Source of the DNA: Scatophagus argus
Lineage: Eukaryota > Chordata > Actinopteri > Scatophagidae
Length of the DNA stretch: 64,000 nt
Direction: 5' to 3'
Assembly: GCF_020382885.2 (NCBI RefSeq)
Contig: NC_058511.1
Span: 20,078,504-20,142,503 of the forward strand
Shown here: one piece after another, positions 49,118 through 62,900 of the stretch
Layout of the letters: each line of letters opens with the position of its first letter
Position numbering within the stretch: position 1 is the first letter of the stretch
Position numbers and translations under genes: made by a program
Notes under the pieces: model-generated
The model's input: only the letters and a program-made list of their open reading frames with translations
Database searches by the model: none
Told to the model about the DNA's origin: nothing

Positions 49118-50527
49118 TTCTGATTTAACCTGGCACCTAATGTAAATGTATGGGGATGGGTGGGGGATGGGTCAATGGTCACTTGGAGGATAGTAGCACT
49201 CAATTTGTGGCACAGGATCACGTCACTCCTAGTAGCCCTCTCTGTGCGACATTAAAATGTGACGAGGCGAAAAGCTGTCTCATGAGACTCAAATAATTGC
49301 CACTTTCCACACCCTTTCATGCCAAACATCAATTAGCTCAGGCAGTGGAAAATAAATGTATCAATAATAACGTCAACTCATGACGTGAATCAGATTCGCA
49401 CAGCTGATGCGACACCGCCATATGCCGTGACTGTAACCAAGTGAACCCCCTCTTGCACTGTAAAAGTGTGAACGTGACAAACAGTGTGTGACAAAGTGGT
49501 CTTTAAACCGAGATGCAGACTTGGTCTGTGTGAGCTACACTTGATCAGAGGCTCTGAAGTTAACATTTTGTGAGGATTTGTGGTGCGTTTCCACCTCCTT
49601 TTCTCATTCGATGCTAAACGTTTATGTGTCTGTCAGACAGACTGAAGGGGATACTGCAGCAGCAGAGCAGGGTAATGCACAGATTCGTGTAGGGCAGGTA
49701 GACTTAACAAAAGAAATTATTCTCATTAAATGATTACTTTTTCTCCCGACATGTCAGAGAACACAGATTTGTGCAGAAAGTTTTGAACATGAGCAGCAGA
49801 AAAACAGAGTGGATGAAGTACAGGAACTATTAAAGTTAAGGAGTTTAACGTAATTAAAATGATATGACTCAAATTTATGTCACATGACAAATGAATGACC
49901 GTCAGATATCAGACATCATTCATTTCAATGTTCGTTTCTCAGTCCACAGCCCCGCAGCTGAGCTACAGCTGTCACATGACAAATGAACAAAAGAACGATC
50001 CGTATGAACGATCCGTGAACGAACCGTAGTGCCTGCTACTCGCCACACAGCCTGAGGACGCACAGTTGAGTGAGTCGTGAACTAATCATTTCTGTTTCCT
50101 GTCCTGCTGACTGAGCTTATGCAGCTGCCTGTCATGTAGCGAGAGAAGGTACTGCATGAAAATGAACGAATCGCTCACTGAGAGGACTTATTACTCCCAA
50201 GTCATATAGAAGATTAGTTCATACTGAACGAATCGTTCATGAACAAAACATGACTACAGTTCGCACCAGGCAAGCTGAGAGGAGGAGCTTGAGACCTGTA
50301 TGCTATGTGAAGGAGACTGCATGTTGCGGAGCCTTATGTGTTTTTCCGTTGATTTGTACAGACAAATCCATCATCCTGCCTTCATTAAAAGAGCCACCTG
50401 CAGCTGGTCCTGGTCCGGGTCCTTCCTTCAACCAACACAAAACATAACACAATGCAGAATATATATGGGTTAATGGTTGCGCATCTCACCTGATTGGAAA
50501 CTGTTAGAGAAAAGACACACCTGTTAC
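49118..50527. other. Insert region upstream of NLR C, no gene
   Basis: No coding signal. 50050-50250 has GAACGAATCGTTC-type palindromic words related to 30950-31185. Two short open frames near 50250-50570 lack motifs. Confidence 0.35.
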
Positions 50528-50766
50528 ACTCGGACATGCTTTTATTGTGAAATCGGTTTGAACTCGCTGTTACCATAGTGTCTCGTATATGGAGGCACTT
50601 GAAAACATTGTGGAGCCTGGCTTGACCGCAGTAGTGATGTTCGATACCACCGATTCCCTTTCCGATCTGATAGTGAGTAAAATTCAGGCTTTGTGCAAAT
50701 ACATTTAATGTGTCTGGTAAATGACAAAGACATCAGAGTAATTTATTTATTTATGTATTTTAAACT

Positions 50767-51136
50767 GGGCAGCACGGTGGTGCAGTGGTTAGCACTGTCG
50801 CCTCATAGCAAGAGGGTTCCAGGTTCAAATCCCAGTCTGGGCCCTTCTATGTGGAGTTTGCATGTTCTCGCTGTGCCTGCGTGGGTTTTCTCCGGGTTCT
50901 CCGGCTTCCTCCCACAATACCAAAAACATGCACATTAGGTTAACTGGCTGCTCTGCATTGCCCCTAAGTGAGAGTGTGAGAGTGTGTGGTTGTCTGTCTT
51001 TGTGTGTTGGCCCTGCGATTGACTGGCGACCAGTCCAGGGTGAACCCCGCCTCTCGCCCGTAGTCAGCTGGGATAGGCTCCAGCTCCCCCGCGACCCTGA
51101 TGGATAAGCGGTATAGAAAATGGATGAATGGATGTG
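50767..51136 (+). mobile_element. Complete V-SINE-type element
   Basis: Head GGGCAGCACGGTGGTGCAGTG with a GGTTCAAATCCC B-box-like segment, a central GTGGAGTTTGCATGTTC block, and a tail GGTATAGAAAATGGATGAATGG. Flanked by the 9-bp repeat TTTTAAACT at 50758-50766 and 51137-51145. This layout matches the vertebrate V-SINE group (related to zebrafish DANA/Mermaid), from memory. It is the reference copy for the fragments at 7739, 9661 and 26714. Confidence 0.88.
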
Positions 51137-51454
51137 TTTTAAACTCTGAAGTATAATGAGATGCCTCATTTACAATGTAGCTGAGCTAATACAACAACAG
51201 AAAAAGCAAACAGAGGACACAATCATACAAATTGTAAATAATAATAGATATATTTTATCGAAAAAAAATTATTTTTTTATCCATCTTTTCTAGTATATAT
51301 TTTTCTAAGTTAACCGTGGCTGTTTTATCACAATTGCTCTGTTTAATTTAATGACACCTCTCTGTGTGATCCACTTTCAATGATCAGTTCTTTAGGAAAC
51401 CTCACCTGAATAAATCCAGGCTTTTGTTTTCTCTGTGAGATCATCTCATCACAT

Positions 51455-52672
51455 ATTATTGATACACTCTTTGTCGACTTTAGCTCGGCCTTTAATACTA
51501 TACTCCCGGACAGACTGACGGAAAAGCTGCTGGACGTCGGACTCCCAGCCACCACCTGCTGCTGGATCAGAGACTTCCTCTCAGACCGTGTACAGAGTCA
51601 GAGTCGGGCCTGATCTCTCCACAGTCCTCAGCCTCAACATCAGCTGTCCACAGGGTTGTGTACTGAGTCCTCTGCTCTACACTCTGTACACCTGTGACCG
51701 TATCACCACCCACACAGACGACGTCATCGTTAAGTCTGCAGACGACACCACCTTAGTGGGTCTCATCTCTGGAGACGACCAGAGGGCTTACAGGGAGGGG
51801 GTCCAGAGGCTGGTGGGGTGGTGTGCAGATAACATCCTGGTCCTCAACACCTCCAAGACAGAGGAGGTGATTGTGGACTTCAGGAGGAGGAAGACTGATC
51901 TGCAGCCCATCTGCATAAATGTTGAGTGTGTGGAGAGGCTGCCCAGCTTCAAGTTCCTGGGTGTGCACATGGACGCAGACCTCAAGTGGAGCTCTAACAC
52001 CTCGGCGGTCGTGAAGAGGGCCCGACAGCAGCTCCACTTTCTGAGGATCCTCAGGAGGATCAACTTGAAGAGGGAGCTACTGACCGTCTTCTACCGCCGC
52101 TCCATTGAGAGTGAGCTGACGTACTGCATCTCTGTGTGGTTCTCCAGCTGCACCCTGGCACACAAAAAGGCTCTACAGAGGGTTATTAAGACCGCCCAGA
52201 AGATCATCGGCCACCCTCTCCCCTCCCTACAGGACCTCCACAGCACCCGCTGTGTTCTGAGAGACAGCACACACCCAGGACACCGGGTGTTTGAGCTGCT
52301 GCCCTCTGGCAGACGCTTCAGGGTGCTAAAGACTCGGACTAACAGACTGAGGGACAGGTTTTACAACAGGGCCAAAGTCCTGTTAAATGAAACCATCTGA
52401 CACCATCATGTGTTGTTCCACCCACAGGCAAGATGGGTGCAATAAACATGTGCAATAAATGTTTTCTGTGCAACCCTAACGTGCAATATTTTGTTTTATC
52501 TTTTTTTATTGTGTTTATAGTGTCTCACTTTTTTGATAAGTGCAGTTTTAGCCTTGCTTAGTGAGTTATTTATTATTTATTTGATACCTTTGCACCGAGG
52601 GGAGAATTGTGTCCCAATTTCGTTGTACTAAAGTACACTGACAATAAAGACTCTTATCTTATCTTATCTTAT
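51455..52672 (+). mobile_element. Rex1/Babar-like LINE, 5' truncated
   Basis: Translation starts in [12 protein letters not shown] (reverse transcriptase motif A) in one frame and continues at 51588-52400 (270 codons) with CPQGCVLSPLLYTLYTCD, KSADDTTLVGLI, VIVDFRRRK, FKFLGVHMDADLKWSSNTSA, and the C-terminal STRCVLRDSTHPGHRVFELL to RFYNRAKVLLNETI. The catalytic FADD is SADD here and motif A is out of frame. The 3' UTR ends GACAATAAAG then (TCTTA)n at 52651-52672. Confidence 0.8.
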
Positions 52673-52727
52673 TACTCCAAGCTGAGCTCATGCAGCTGTT
52701 TGTTGAAGCAGGTATTGATTTCATTAC

Positions 52728-53024
52728 TTATTTCATAAGCATATTTATTAATTTGAACAACTCCAACAGCAACAGAGCTGAGCGCCGCTTAAAGCTCCAC
52801 ATGTTCTCCCTCTGTACCTGGATAGCACCTGCCCTGGCAGCAGCACCTGACACTGTGCTGTCCTCTTCTGTCCGCCTCACCATGAACGCCTCGTATTCTG
52901 TGTTGTGGTTTAACCTCAGGTGTTTCACGAGGTTTGTGGTGTTGCCACAAACATCACAAACCGCGTCTTGGCTGTTTAGGAGCCGAAATCGCTCCACACA
53001 TGACATGACATTGTGTCTACACAC
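52728..53024 (-). pseudogene. BED zinc-finger fragment of hAT transposase
   Basis: 98 codons with FRLLNSQDAVCDVCGNTTNL then VKHLRLNHNTEYEAF, the C-x2-C...H-x4-H spacing of BED fingers. The catalytic domain is missing, so this is a remnant. Confidence 0.65.
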
Positions 53025-53332
53025 TGAGACTGACTGGCTGAGCAGCGTGCCGCATTACGCACTTACAGGGCGGAAGAAAAAGTAGTTCCCACCAACCGCG
53101 TATCATTTAGACAAGATCTCAGTAGTTTAGTTACTTTCCACTGTGTTCCTGTTAATGATTTACATCACCTCAATTGACTGAAGTATCAAAAGTATCGATA
53201 TTTTGATTTTAGAATCGATTTAGAGCATGAAGATCCTCAGATAAAGGATTTCAGTATCGATCCGCACATCACCTGACCGCAGTGCTGCCGCCACCTGCCT
53301 TCAGGTGAGGCGCAACAGGTAGTTTGTGTTAC

Positions 53333-53389
53333 TTTCACTTCCTCTCAGCTGCTGACGCAGATTATTTAGTGGCTCCGCACTCAAAGGTA
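53333..53389 (+). promoter_or_regulatory. NLR unit C ETS/IRF-type element and untranslated first exon
   Basis: TTTCACTTCC at 53333-53342 is retained although upstream DNA is replaced by unrelated sequence. The donor CTCAAAG|GTAAAC follows as in A and B. Confidence 0.5.
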
Positions 53390-53984
53390 AACGTGTGTTT
53401 TTCTCTCTGTTGTTCTCTAATGACTCGTGTTATGTGACTGTTTGTGCCTTCCGGTACTTTGACTCGATCCTCAGAGTCCAAAGTGTTTGAATGTGTGGCA
53501 GGAGTCGAGTCTGTCGGCCGACACGATCGACCGCTCGGCTCTTGTGCTTTTTAGCAGAAGACGTTTGAAAGAGTGAAAAGCGGCTTCAGCTGTGATGCTA
53601 ACAGCTGCTAACAGTCAGGAATCAGTGGGAAAGCTTGTTTATTCTCACACTTTGTTTGTTTGTTTGTTTGTTCGGGAGAAAATACCTAAAGGAGGTCACG
53701 TTCATTACCGTAAAGATGAGAGTAGAGACGCCCTGCAGTCTGTCCGTGTTTTAAACTGGCACCATTCAACTTGAATCATTAAAGAGCCTGAAAGTCCAAC
53801 AAATCTTCGAGTAGAGATTAAAGTGCAGCTCAGAGTGTCAGCATTTCTACGATGTCATGTCAGCTGTCAGCTTTGTGTTTCGTCCAATCACAGCTCTGGA
53901 TGTTTGTCATGTGACTGAGGGGACTGCTGATCAACACTGTGTGACAGCATGTTGTTGTGTTTGTGTGAAGGTGTGGGCTCTGCT

Positions 53985-56900
53985 ATGAATCAGTGTGAGG
54001 AGACAGAGGAGGGAGTCCCTCCCTCTAAAACCACTCTGTGTGGGGAACATGACAGCCAGACCAAAGCTCAGAGGTGAGATGAGGATCTCTAACTGTCCAT
54101 GACTCTTCTCCATGTCACAGCTCAGCACTCACATCACTCCACCATCATTATTCACACTCAAAGCTCTGTGTGTGTTGTGTTGAAGCCCCGAGCAGCAGCA
54201 GAGACCAGACTGTCCTGAACCTGAACCCAGCTGTGTGTCCATGAAGAGTGACAGGTCCATGGGTCCACCAATACATTTTAAAGGACGACTTCCTTCAGAG
54301 ACTCAGTAAGTCAACACAGTCCCAGTTAGCAGGAACTTTCCCATAACTTCCTGTGATCCTGGCTGCTTCAGATTCTTCTTCATTGACTTCATATTTCTTC
54401 ATATTTACTCAGGAGCTGCATGAGAGCAGGTAGAGACCATCATGGATTTGTTCTGCCCCCCCACATGCTGTCCCTTCACTTTGATTGTTCCTTCTAATCA
54501 ACTCATCAAGTGAACAAAATAGACGAGGTTGGATTTTATTTTCCAGCAGCTTTTTTCAGTGTCAAAGATTCAGAGCAGTTTGTTGTTCACTCTCACTACA
54601 GAGCTGGGCTGAACAATTGAAATCAGCCAATAGCACATCTGGACTGTTGACTCCTTCAGGCTGTTCATTTGAGGTACATGACATCAGGGTCAGTTAGAGT
54701 CCACATCAGAAAGCAAAGGGAGGCTTCCAGTGTGTCGTCATCACATTCACACTGAAGTCAAAATGCTGTTTGCTGACGAGCACATTAACTGTCCCCTCAG
54801 TCCTGCATGAAGGCTTGCAAATCCTCATGAGACAGAGGAGCGTCCCCTCCTGTCCTGCTGTCCTCCTGCCTTTGTCATGTCTCCCTGGAGAGCTCCTGTT
54901 CCCTCCTCTTCCTCTCTCTGACCTTCACTGAGATGCTCGCATCTCCATGAGTCGGCAGAACTTTGAATGTTTTGTCTCCAGCTTGACCATCAAAGTGAAG
55001 GTTTGAGAGGCGCATTAGTTTGTCTGTGTGTTTCTATCAGTGTGGACCAGCAGACAGCAGACTGTCCTGTACCCAGCTGTGTGTCCATGAAGAGTGACTG
55101 GTCCATGAATGAACCTCCTCTTCACTTCAGAGGTGGACACAACTCTGCTGAAGGAAGGTAAGAGTTTAAAGCAGATGAGTTTGATGTTCTGCAGCTTCTC
55201 CTTCTATCAAGTCAGTCCACAAAAAGATCTACCAGTTGGTCTCAGCTTTCAGACTCCACTGGCTCCAGATTTGTCATTACAAAGTTACTGTAAGGCAGCT
55301 GCTCGGTGGTCTCAGTCTGCTGATTCCAGCAAAGGTTTTTCTAACTCATTTTGTTTCCTGTAGCTTTTTCACTTTTCTGTAAGCAGGAGATTTAGTCCAC
55401 AGAAACACATCAGTTTTCCAGGAAATTTGGATGAAATGCGTGGTTTGACCAACCAAAGACTTTGTCAGCAGGTGACAGTGAGCTGCTTCTTAGACCAACC
55501 TGAAGGTGGCCTCATTGGTGCCAGAAAACTGGATCAGCTGATCCTTGAAAAGCAACAAGTGCTAAAATGTGTGTAATCATCATACGTCCTGTTTTCTCCA
55601 CAGAGTTCAGCAGCAACAGTCAGATGTTCTCGGTGGTCAGTCTGTCCAGCAGAATCCAGCAGACCTGGACGCCATATTCATGGTGTGTAAATGTCCAACA
55701 ACAACTTTTAGCTCAGCTCCAAATCAAATCAACACAATTTTTATCTTTGTTTTATTCTTTTCCAGCATCTTGAGGAGAACGTTGTGACTTTTGTGAAGAA
55801 GGAGCTGAAGAAGTTCCAGAAGCTTCTGAGTCCAGATTACCCAGAAAGCTTAGGGAGGCAGAGTGAGGATGAGGAGGTGTTGGATGGTGAGGATGAAGAG
55901 CAGAGGAGCAGCAGCAGAGACGCATTTCTGAAGATCACACTGCACTTCCTGAGGAGAATGAAGCAGGAGGAGCTGGCTGACCGTCTGCACAGCAGTAAGA
56001 GGATTTTCCACACTCCACTTTTCTCACATTAACACCAACATCCACTCACTGATTTGTTGTGTTTTCATTCAGGAACTGTTGCTCCAGTTTGTCGACGTCA
56101 GCTCCAATCTGAGCTGAAGAAGAAGTATGAGTGTGTGTTTGAGGGGATTGCTAAAGCAGGAAACCCGACCCTCCTGAATCAGATCTACACAGAGCTCTAC
56201 ATCACAGAGGGAGGGACTGCAGAGGTCAATGAAGAACATGAGGTCAGACAGATTGAAACAGCATCCAGGAAAACCACAAGACCAGAAACAACAATCAGAC
56301 AAGAAGACATCTTTAAAGCCTCACCTGGAAGAGATGGACCAATCAGAACAGTGATGACAAAGGGAGTGGCTGGCATTGGGAAAACAGTCTTAACACAGAA
56401 GTTCACTCTGGACTGGGCTGAAGACAAAGCCAACCAGGACGTCCACTTCACATTTCCATTCACTTTCAGAGAGCTGAATGTGCTGAGAGAGAAAAAGTTC
56501 AGCTTGGTGGAACTTGTTCATGACTTCTTCATTGAAACTAAAGAAGCAGGAATCTGCAGGTTTGAAGAGTTCCAGGTTGTGTTCATCTTTGACGGTCTGG
56601 ATGAGTGTCGACTTCCTCTGGACTTCCACAACAATGAGATCCTGACTGATGTCACAGAGTCCACCTCAGTGGATGTGCTGCTGACAAACCTCATCAGGGG
56701 GAATCTGCTTCCCTCTGCTCGCCTCTGGATCACCACACGACCTGCAGCAGCCAATCAGATCCCTCCTGAGTGTGTTGACATGGTGACAGAGGTCAGAGGG
56801 TTCACTGACCCACAGAAGGAGGAGTACTTCAGGAAGAGATCCAGAGATGAGGAGCAGGCCAGCAGAATCATCTCCCACATCAAGACATCACGAAGCCTCC

Positions 56901-59900
56901 ACATCATGTGCCACATCCCAGTCTTCTGCTGGATCACTGCTACAGTTCTGGAGGATGTGTTGAAGACCAGAGAGGGAGGAGAGCTGCCCAAGACCCTGAC
57001 TGAGATGTACATCCACTTCCTGGTGGTTCAGTCCAAAGTGAAGAACATCAAGTATGATGGAGGAGCTGTTACAGATCCACAGTGGAGTCCAGACAGCAGG
57101 AAGATGATTGAGTCTCTGGGAAAACTGGCTTTTGAGCAGCTGCAGAAAGGAAACCTGATCTTCTATGAATCAGACCTGACAGACTGTGGCATCGATATCA
57201 GAGCAGCCTCAGTGTACTCAGGAGTGTTCACCCAGATCTTTAAAGAGGAGAGAGGACTGTACCAGGACAAGGTGTTCTGCTTCATCCATCTGAGCGTTCA
57301 GGAGTTTCTGGCTGCTCTTCATGTCCACCAGACATTCAACAAATCTGGTGTCAATCTTATGTCAGGAAAACCGTCATCCTTCAGAAACAAACAGGAACAA
57401 ACTCATCTGTACCAGAGTGCTGTGGATGAGGCTTTGCAGAGTCCAAATGGACACCTGGACTTGTTCCTCCGCTTTCTCCTGGGTCTTTCACTTCAGACCA
57501 ATCAGACTCTCCTACGAGGTCTGATGAAACACACAGGAAGTATCTCACAGACCAAACAGAAAACAGTCAGGTACATCAAGAAGAAGATCAGTGAGAATCT
57601 GTCTCCAGAGAGGAGCATCAATCTGTTCCACTGTCTGAATGAACTGAATGATGGTTCTCTGGTGGAGGAGATCCAACAGTCCCTGAGGTCAGGAAGTCTC
57701 TCCACAGATAAACTGTCTCCTGCTCAGTGGTCAGCTCTGGTCTTCATCTTACTGTCATCAGAAGAAGATCTGGACGTGTTTGACCTGAAGAAATACTCTG
57801 CTTCAGAGGAGGCTCTTCTGAGGCTGCTGCCAGTGGTCAAAGCCTCCAACAAAGCTCTGTAAGTGACCACAGAACTGCAGATTCTGACTGGATCACATGT
57901 GACGGGTTGTTCTCAAATAATATGTGTTTTGGTCAAATAAGAGTCGAAAAATGTAGTTGATAGGTTGATCAGTTGAAAAACCTGCAAAGTGTTAGAATCA
58001 CATCAAAGATCAGGACCCGAAGTGCAGACCCTGACACCAGAGTTGAGGTGAACAAAAGGAACTTTAATGAACTTTAATGAAACAGAAGCAGGCAAACAAA
58101 AGGCGACTGTGAGTCCTGGTAAAAATGGTCCAAACAAAGAAGATCCAGAAACCATAAGCAACACTGAGACCACCGGAAAACAGAGAACGTAGGGTTTGCC
58201 AGGGAACTCAGAGAAACACAGCAAATCCACAACAAACACAAGGACAGCACAGGTGTATATAGGTGATGTAACGAGACACAGGTGAAACTAATCAGGGAGG
58301 AGCAAACTGTCAAAAAAGGAGGGAAAACAGACAAAGACAGGAAATGACAAGCTAAACAAGACACAAGAGGAGACAAACTAGAAAATAAAAGTGAAAACTA
58401 ACTAACTGAAAATTCAACGTGACATAAACTGTTTCTTCACTTTCGCTGACCCTCCACAGGAGTGAGATGAATTAACTTGTGAAGGGTGACCCATAACTGT
58501 TATATACTTTTATATTTTTGTTGTTATTTTATTACTCAAATAACTTCCAGTGTGAGTCATGTCAAATATACAATGAAATGTTTTCTTATATGTCCTGTAT
58601 GTTTTGTTTAGGCTGAGGGGCTGTAATCTGTCAGGGAGAAGCTGTGAAGCTCTGTCCTCAGTTCTCAGCTCCCAGTCCTCTAGTCTGAGAGAGCTGGACC
58701 TGAGTAACAACCACCTGCAGGATTCAGGAGTGGAGCTGCTGTCTGCTGGACTGAAGAGTCCAAACTGTCAGCTGGAGGCTGTCAGGTCAGGATTAATTAA
58801 TTTGTGAAGGATGAACCATATCTAGTGTGTGAGTCATATCAAATGTAGCTGCAATCTGTCCAATAATCTTCTTTACCGCCACTTTTAAGCAAACCTTCAG
58901 CAATAAGCTTGACTGGTAGTAATGAATCTTCTGACCAGGTAGCTATGTTCATACATCTCTACTTAAATCAGCAAAAACAAAGTTGCAAGATTCAATCATG
59001 AACGGACCATCAAAAAACTATGTTGCTCCTTAGGCTGCTTAATTATAACTGACATCCAAGTGGCTGTGACATCACAAACAATCGACACAAGAAAAGGGGC
59101 ATTACAACATTTTTCAATTAACTATTGAACACCGTCATGATGGCTCCTACATCAGATATACAGTGAAATGTTTTCTTATATGTCCTGTATGTTTCGTTTA
59201 GGCTGAGTGGCTGTAATCTGTCAGAGAGAAGCTGTGAAGCGCTGTCCTCAGTTCTCAGCTCCCAGTCCTCTAGTCTGAGAGAGCTGGACCCGAGTAACAA
59301 CGACCTGCAGGATTCAGGAGTGATACTGCTGTCTGCTGGACTGAAGAGTTCGAACTGTCAGCTGGAGACTCTCAGGTCAGGACTAATTTGTGAAGGATGA
59401 ACCATCACTGTTTTCTGGTTTTGTCATCACTGTTCTCCAGTCATTTGATGACCAAATGTTTTCAGGTAAATACAGATCTAAATCAGACAGAAATGTTTTC
59501 TTATATGTCCTGTATGTTTCGTTTAGGCTGCATTTCTGTAAACTGTCAGAGAGAAGCTGTGAATTTCTGTTCTCGTTCCTCAACTCCCAGTCCTCTAGTT
59601 TGAAATTGGCAAACAAAAGGCGACTGTGAGTCCTGATAAAAAAATGGTCCAAACAAAGAAGATCCAGAAACCATAAGCAACGTTGGGACCACCGGAAAAC
59701 AGAGAACGTAGGGTTTGCCAGAGAACTCAGAGAAACACAGCAAATCCACAACAAACACAAGGACAGCACAGGTGTATATAGGTGATGTAACGAGACACAG
59801 GTGAAACTAATCAGGGAGGAGGAAACTGTCAAAAAAGGAGGGAAAACAGACAAAGACAGGAAATGACAAGCTAAACAAGACACAAGAGGAGACAAACTAG

Positions 59901-62900
59901 AAAATAAAACTGAAAACTAACTAACTGAAACTTCAACGTGACATAAACTGTTTCTTCACTTTCGCTGACCCTCCACAGGAGTGAGATGAATTAACTTGTG
60001 AAGGGTGACCCATAACTGTTATATACTTTTATATTTTTGTTGTCATTTTATTACTCAAATAACTTCCAGTGTGAGTCATACCAAATATACAATGAAATGT
60101 TTTCTTATATGTCCTGTATGTTTTGTTTAGGCTGAGTGGCTGTAACCTGTCAGAGAGAAGCTGTGAAGCTCTGTCCTCAGTTCTCAGCTCCCAGTCCTCT
60201 AGTCTGAGAGAGCTGGACCTGATGAACAACGACCTGCAGGATTCAGGAGTGGAGCTGCTGTCTGCTGGACTGACGAGTCCACATTGTCAGCTGGAGACTG
60301 TCAGGTCAGGATTAATTAATTTGTGAAGGATGAACCATCATTGTTTTCAAGTTTTGTCATCACTGTTCTCCAGTCGTGTTATGACCATTTTTCCAGTTAA
60401 ATATAGATCTAAATCAGACAGAAATGTTTTCTTATATGTTCTGTATGTTTTGTTTAGGCTGAGTGGCTTTAATCTGTCAGAGAGAAGCTGTGAAGCTCTG
60501 TCCTCAGTTCTCAGCTCCCAGTCCTCTAGTCTGAGAGAGCTGGACCTGAGTAACAACGACCTGCAGGATTCAGGGGTGAAGCTGCTGTCTGCTGGCCTGA
60601 AGAGTCCAAACTGTCAGCTGGAGAGTCTCAGGTCAGGATTCAGGTTCTGTTTCAGAGATCAGCCTTTACATCCAGACTGACATAGAAGTTGATGTGGATT
60701 TAAAAACAGATGACCAACATTTGTAGTATTTAACAGTGTAGATTATACTAAAACACTGTGTTACCAATTTTGTCCAAAAGATCGATCTTGAACGTCCACA
60801 GTCTAATTCTCAGGCTAATCATGGAGATTGTGGTATTCAAGGTCGCTTCTGCTGCCAAACTTTCCATAACCTGATTGATGAGCAGATCCACGCGACTTGA
60901 ACAGATCAATAAAGTGATGGCACAAACTGTACAGCAGAAAGAAGAGATGCTACACTTTTAATATTTTGTTTTAATGATAAGTAACCCCTTTCCAACATTT
61001 TGCCTGCATTGTTATCTTATTATTGTGTGACTCAGGGAGATGATTTACTGTTTTGTTGTTGCCACGGTGACAATACGATTTACTACAATACAAACAATTT
61101 ATTGTCCATCTATCCATCCATCCATCTTCTTCCGCTTCATACGGGACCGGGTCGCGGGGGCAGCAGCTTGAGCAGGGATGCCCAGACTTCCCTCTCCCCA
61201 GACATTTTCTCCAGCTCTTCCGGGAAGACCCCAAGGCGTTCCCAGGCCAGCCGAGGGACATAGTCCCTCCAGCGTGTCCTGGGTCTTTCTCAGGGCCTTC
61301 TCCCAGTGGGGCATCCCCAGAAGACCTCCCCAGGAAGGCGTCCAGGGGACATCCGAAACAAATGCCCGAGCCACCTCAACTGGCTCCTTTCGATGTGGAG
61401 GAGCAGTGGCTATACTCCGAGCTCGTCCCGGGTGACAGAGCTCCTCACCCTATCCCTAAGGGAGCGCCCCGCCACCCTGCGAAGAAAGCTCATCTCAGCC
61501 GCTTGTATCCGAGATCTCCGTACCAGTCAATCCGTAGATTGACTGGTAAATTGAGATCTTCACCTTACGGCTCAGCTCTCTCTTCACCACGACAGACCGA
61601 TACAACAACCGCATTACTGCTGCCGCTGCACCAATCCGCCTGTCAATCTCACGCTCCCATCTTCCCTCACTCGTGAACAAGACGGATTTAGAGCTGCTTC
61701 ATCCCAGCTGCTTTGCACTTGGCTGCAAACCTCCCCAGCGCACGCTGAAGGTCTTGGCCTGAAGAAGCCAACAGGACAACATCATCCGCAAAAAGCAGAG
61801 AAGAAATCCTGTGGTTCCCAAACCAGACACTCTCTGGGCCCTGGCTGCGCCTAGAAATACTGTCCGTAAAAATAATGAACAGGACCGGTGACAAAGGGCA
61901 GCCCTGCCGGAGGCCAACATGCACTGGGAACAGGTCCGACTTACTGCCGGCAATGCAGACCAAACTCCTGCTCCGAGAGTACAGAGACTGCACAGCCCTT
62001 AGCAAAGGACCCTGGACCCCATACTCCCAGAGCACCTCCCACAGGATGCCACGGGGAACACGGTCGAATGCTTTCTCCAAGTCCACATAACACATGTGGA
62101 CCGGTTGGGCAAACTCCCATGAACCCTCAAGCACCCTGCGGAGGAAATAGAGCTGGTCCAGTGTTCCACGACCAGGACGAAAACCGCATTGTTCCTCTTG
62201 GATCCGAGGTTTGACTATCGGCCGGACTCTCCTCTCCAATATCCTGGCATAGACTTTCCTGGGGAGGGTGAGGAGTGTGATCCCTCTGTAATTGGAGCAC
62301 ACTCTCCTGTGTTTTAAAAAGAGGGACCACCAGCCCGGTCTGCCAGTCCAAGGGCACTGTCCCCGACTGCCATGCGATGCTGCAGAGTCGTGTTAACCAA
62401 GACAGCCCCACAACATCCAGAGCCTTAAGGTACCCAGGACGAATCTCATCCACACCCGGTGCTCTGCCACTGAAGAGCTTCCCAACTACCTCAGTGACTT
62501 TGGCTTGGGTAATGCGTGGATCCGCCTCAGGGTACTCAGCCTCTCCTTCCATGATGGAAGACATGTCCTCGAAGTATTCCTTCCACCTTCCGACAATATC
62601 CCCAGTCGAAGTCAGCAGTTAACCACTTCCACTGTAGACAGTATTAGCAGGGCACTGCTTCCCCCTCCTGAGGCGCCGGATGGTTTGCCAGAATTTCCTC
62701 GAGGCCGACCAATAGTCCTCCTCCATGGCCTCCCCGAACTCCTCCCAGACCCGAGTTTTTGTTTCCACAACTGCTCGGGCTGCCGCACGCTTGGCCCTCC
62801 GATACCCATCAGCTGCCTCAGGAGTCCCACAAGCCAACCAGGCTCGATAGGACTCCTTCTTCAGCTTGTCGGCATCCCTTACTTCCGGTGTCCACCACCG

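Larger units (their letters stand above)
50633..53275 (-). mobile_element. hAT transposon (BED type) with nested insertions
   Basis: Bounded by an 8-bp direct repeat ACCGCAGT at 50625-50632 and 53276-53283. The ends share an inverted motif (TGATGT..CGATAC on both ends, imperfect). Inside on the minus strand is a BED zinc finger. The element was hit by a SINE (50767-51136) and a Rex1-like LINE (to 52672). 8-bp TSDs are the rule for hAT elements. Confidence 0.65.
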
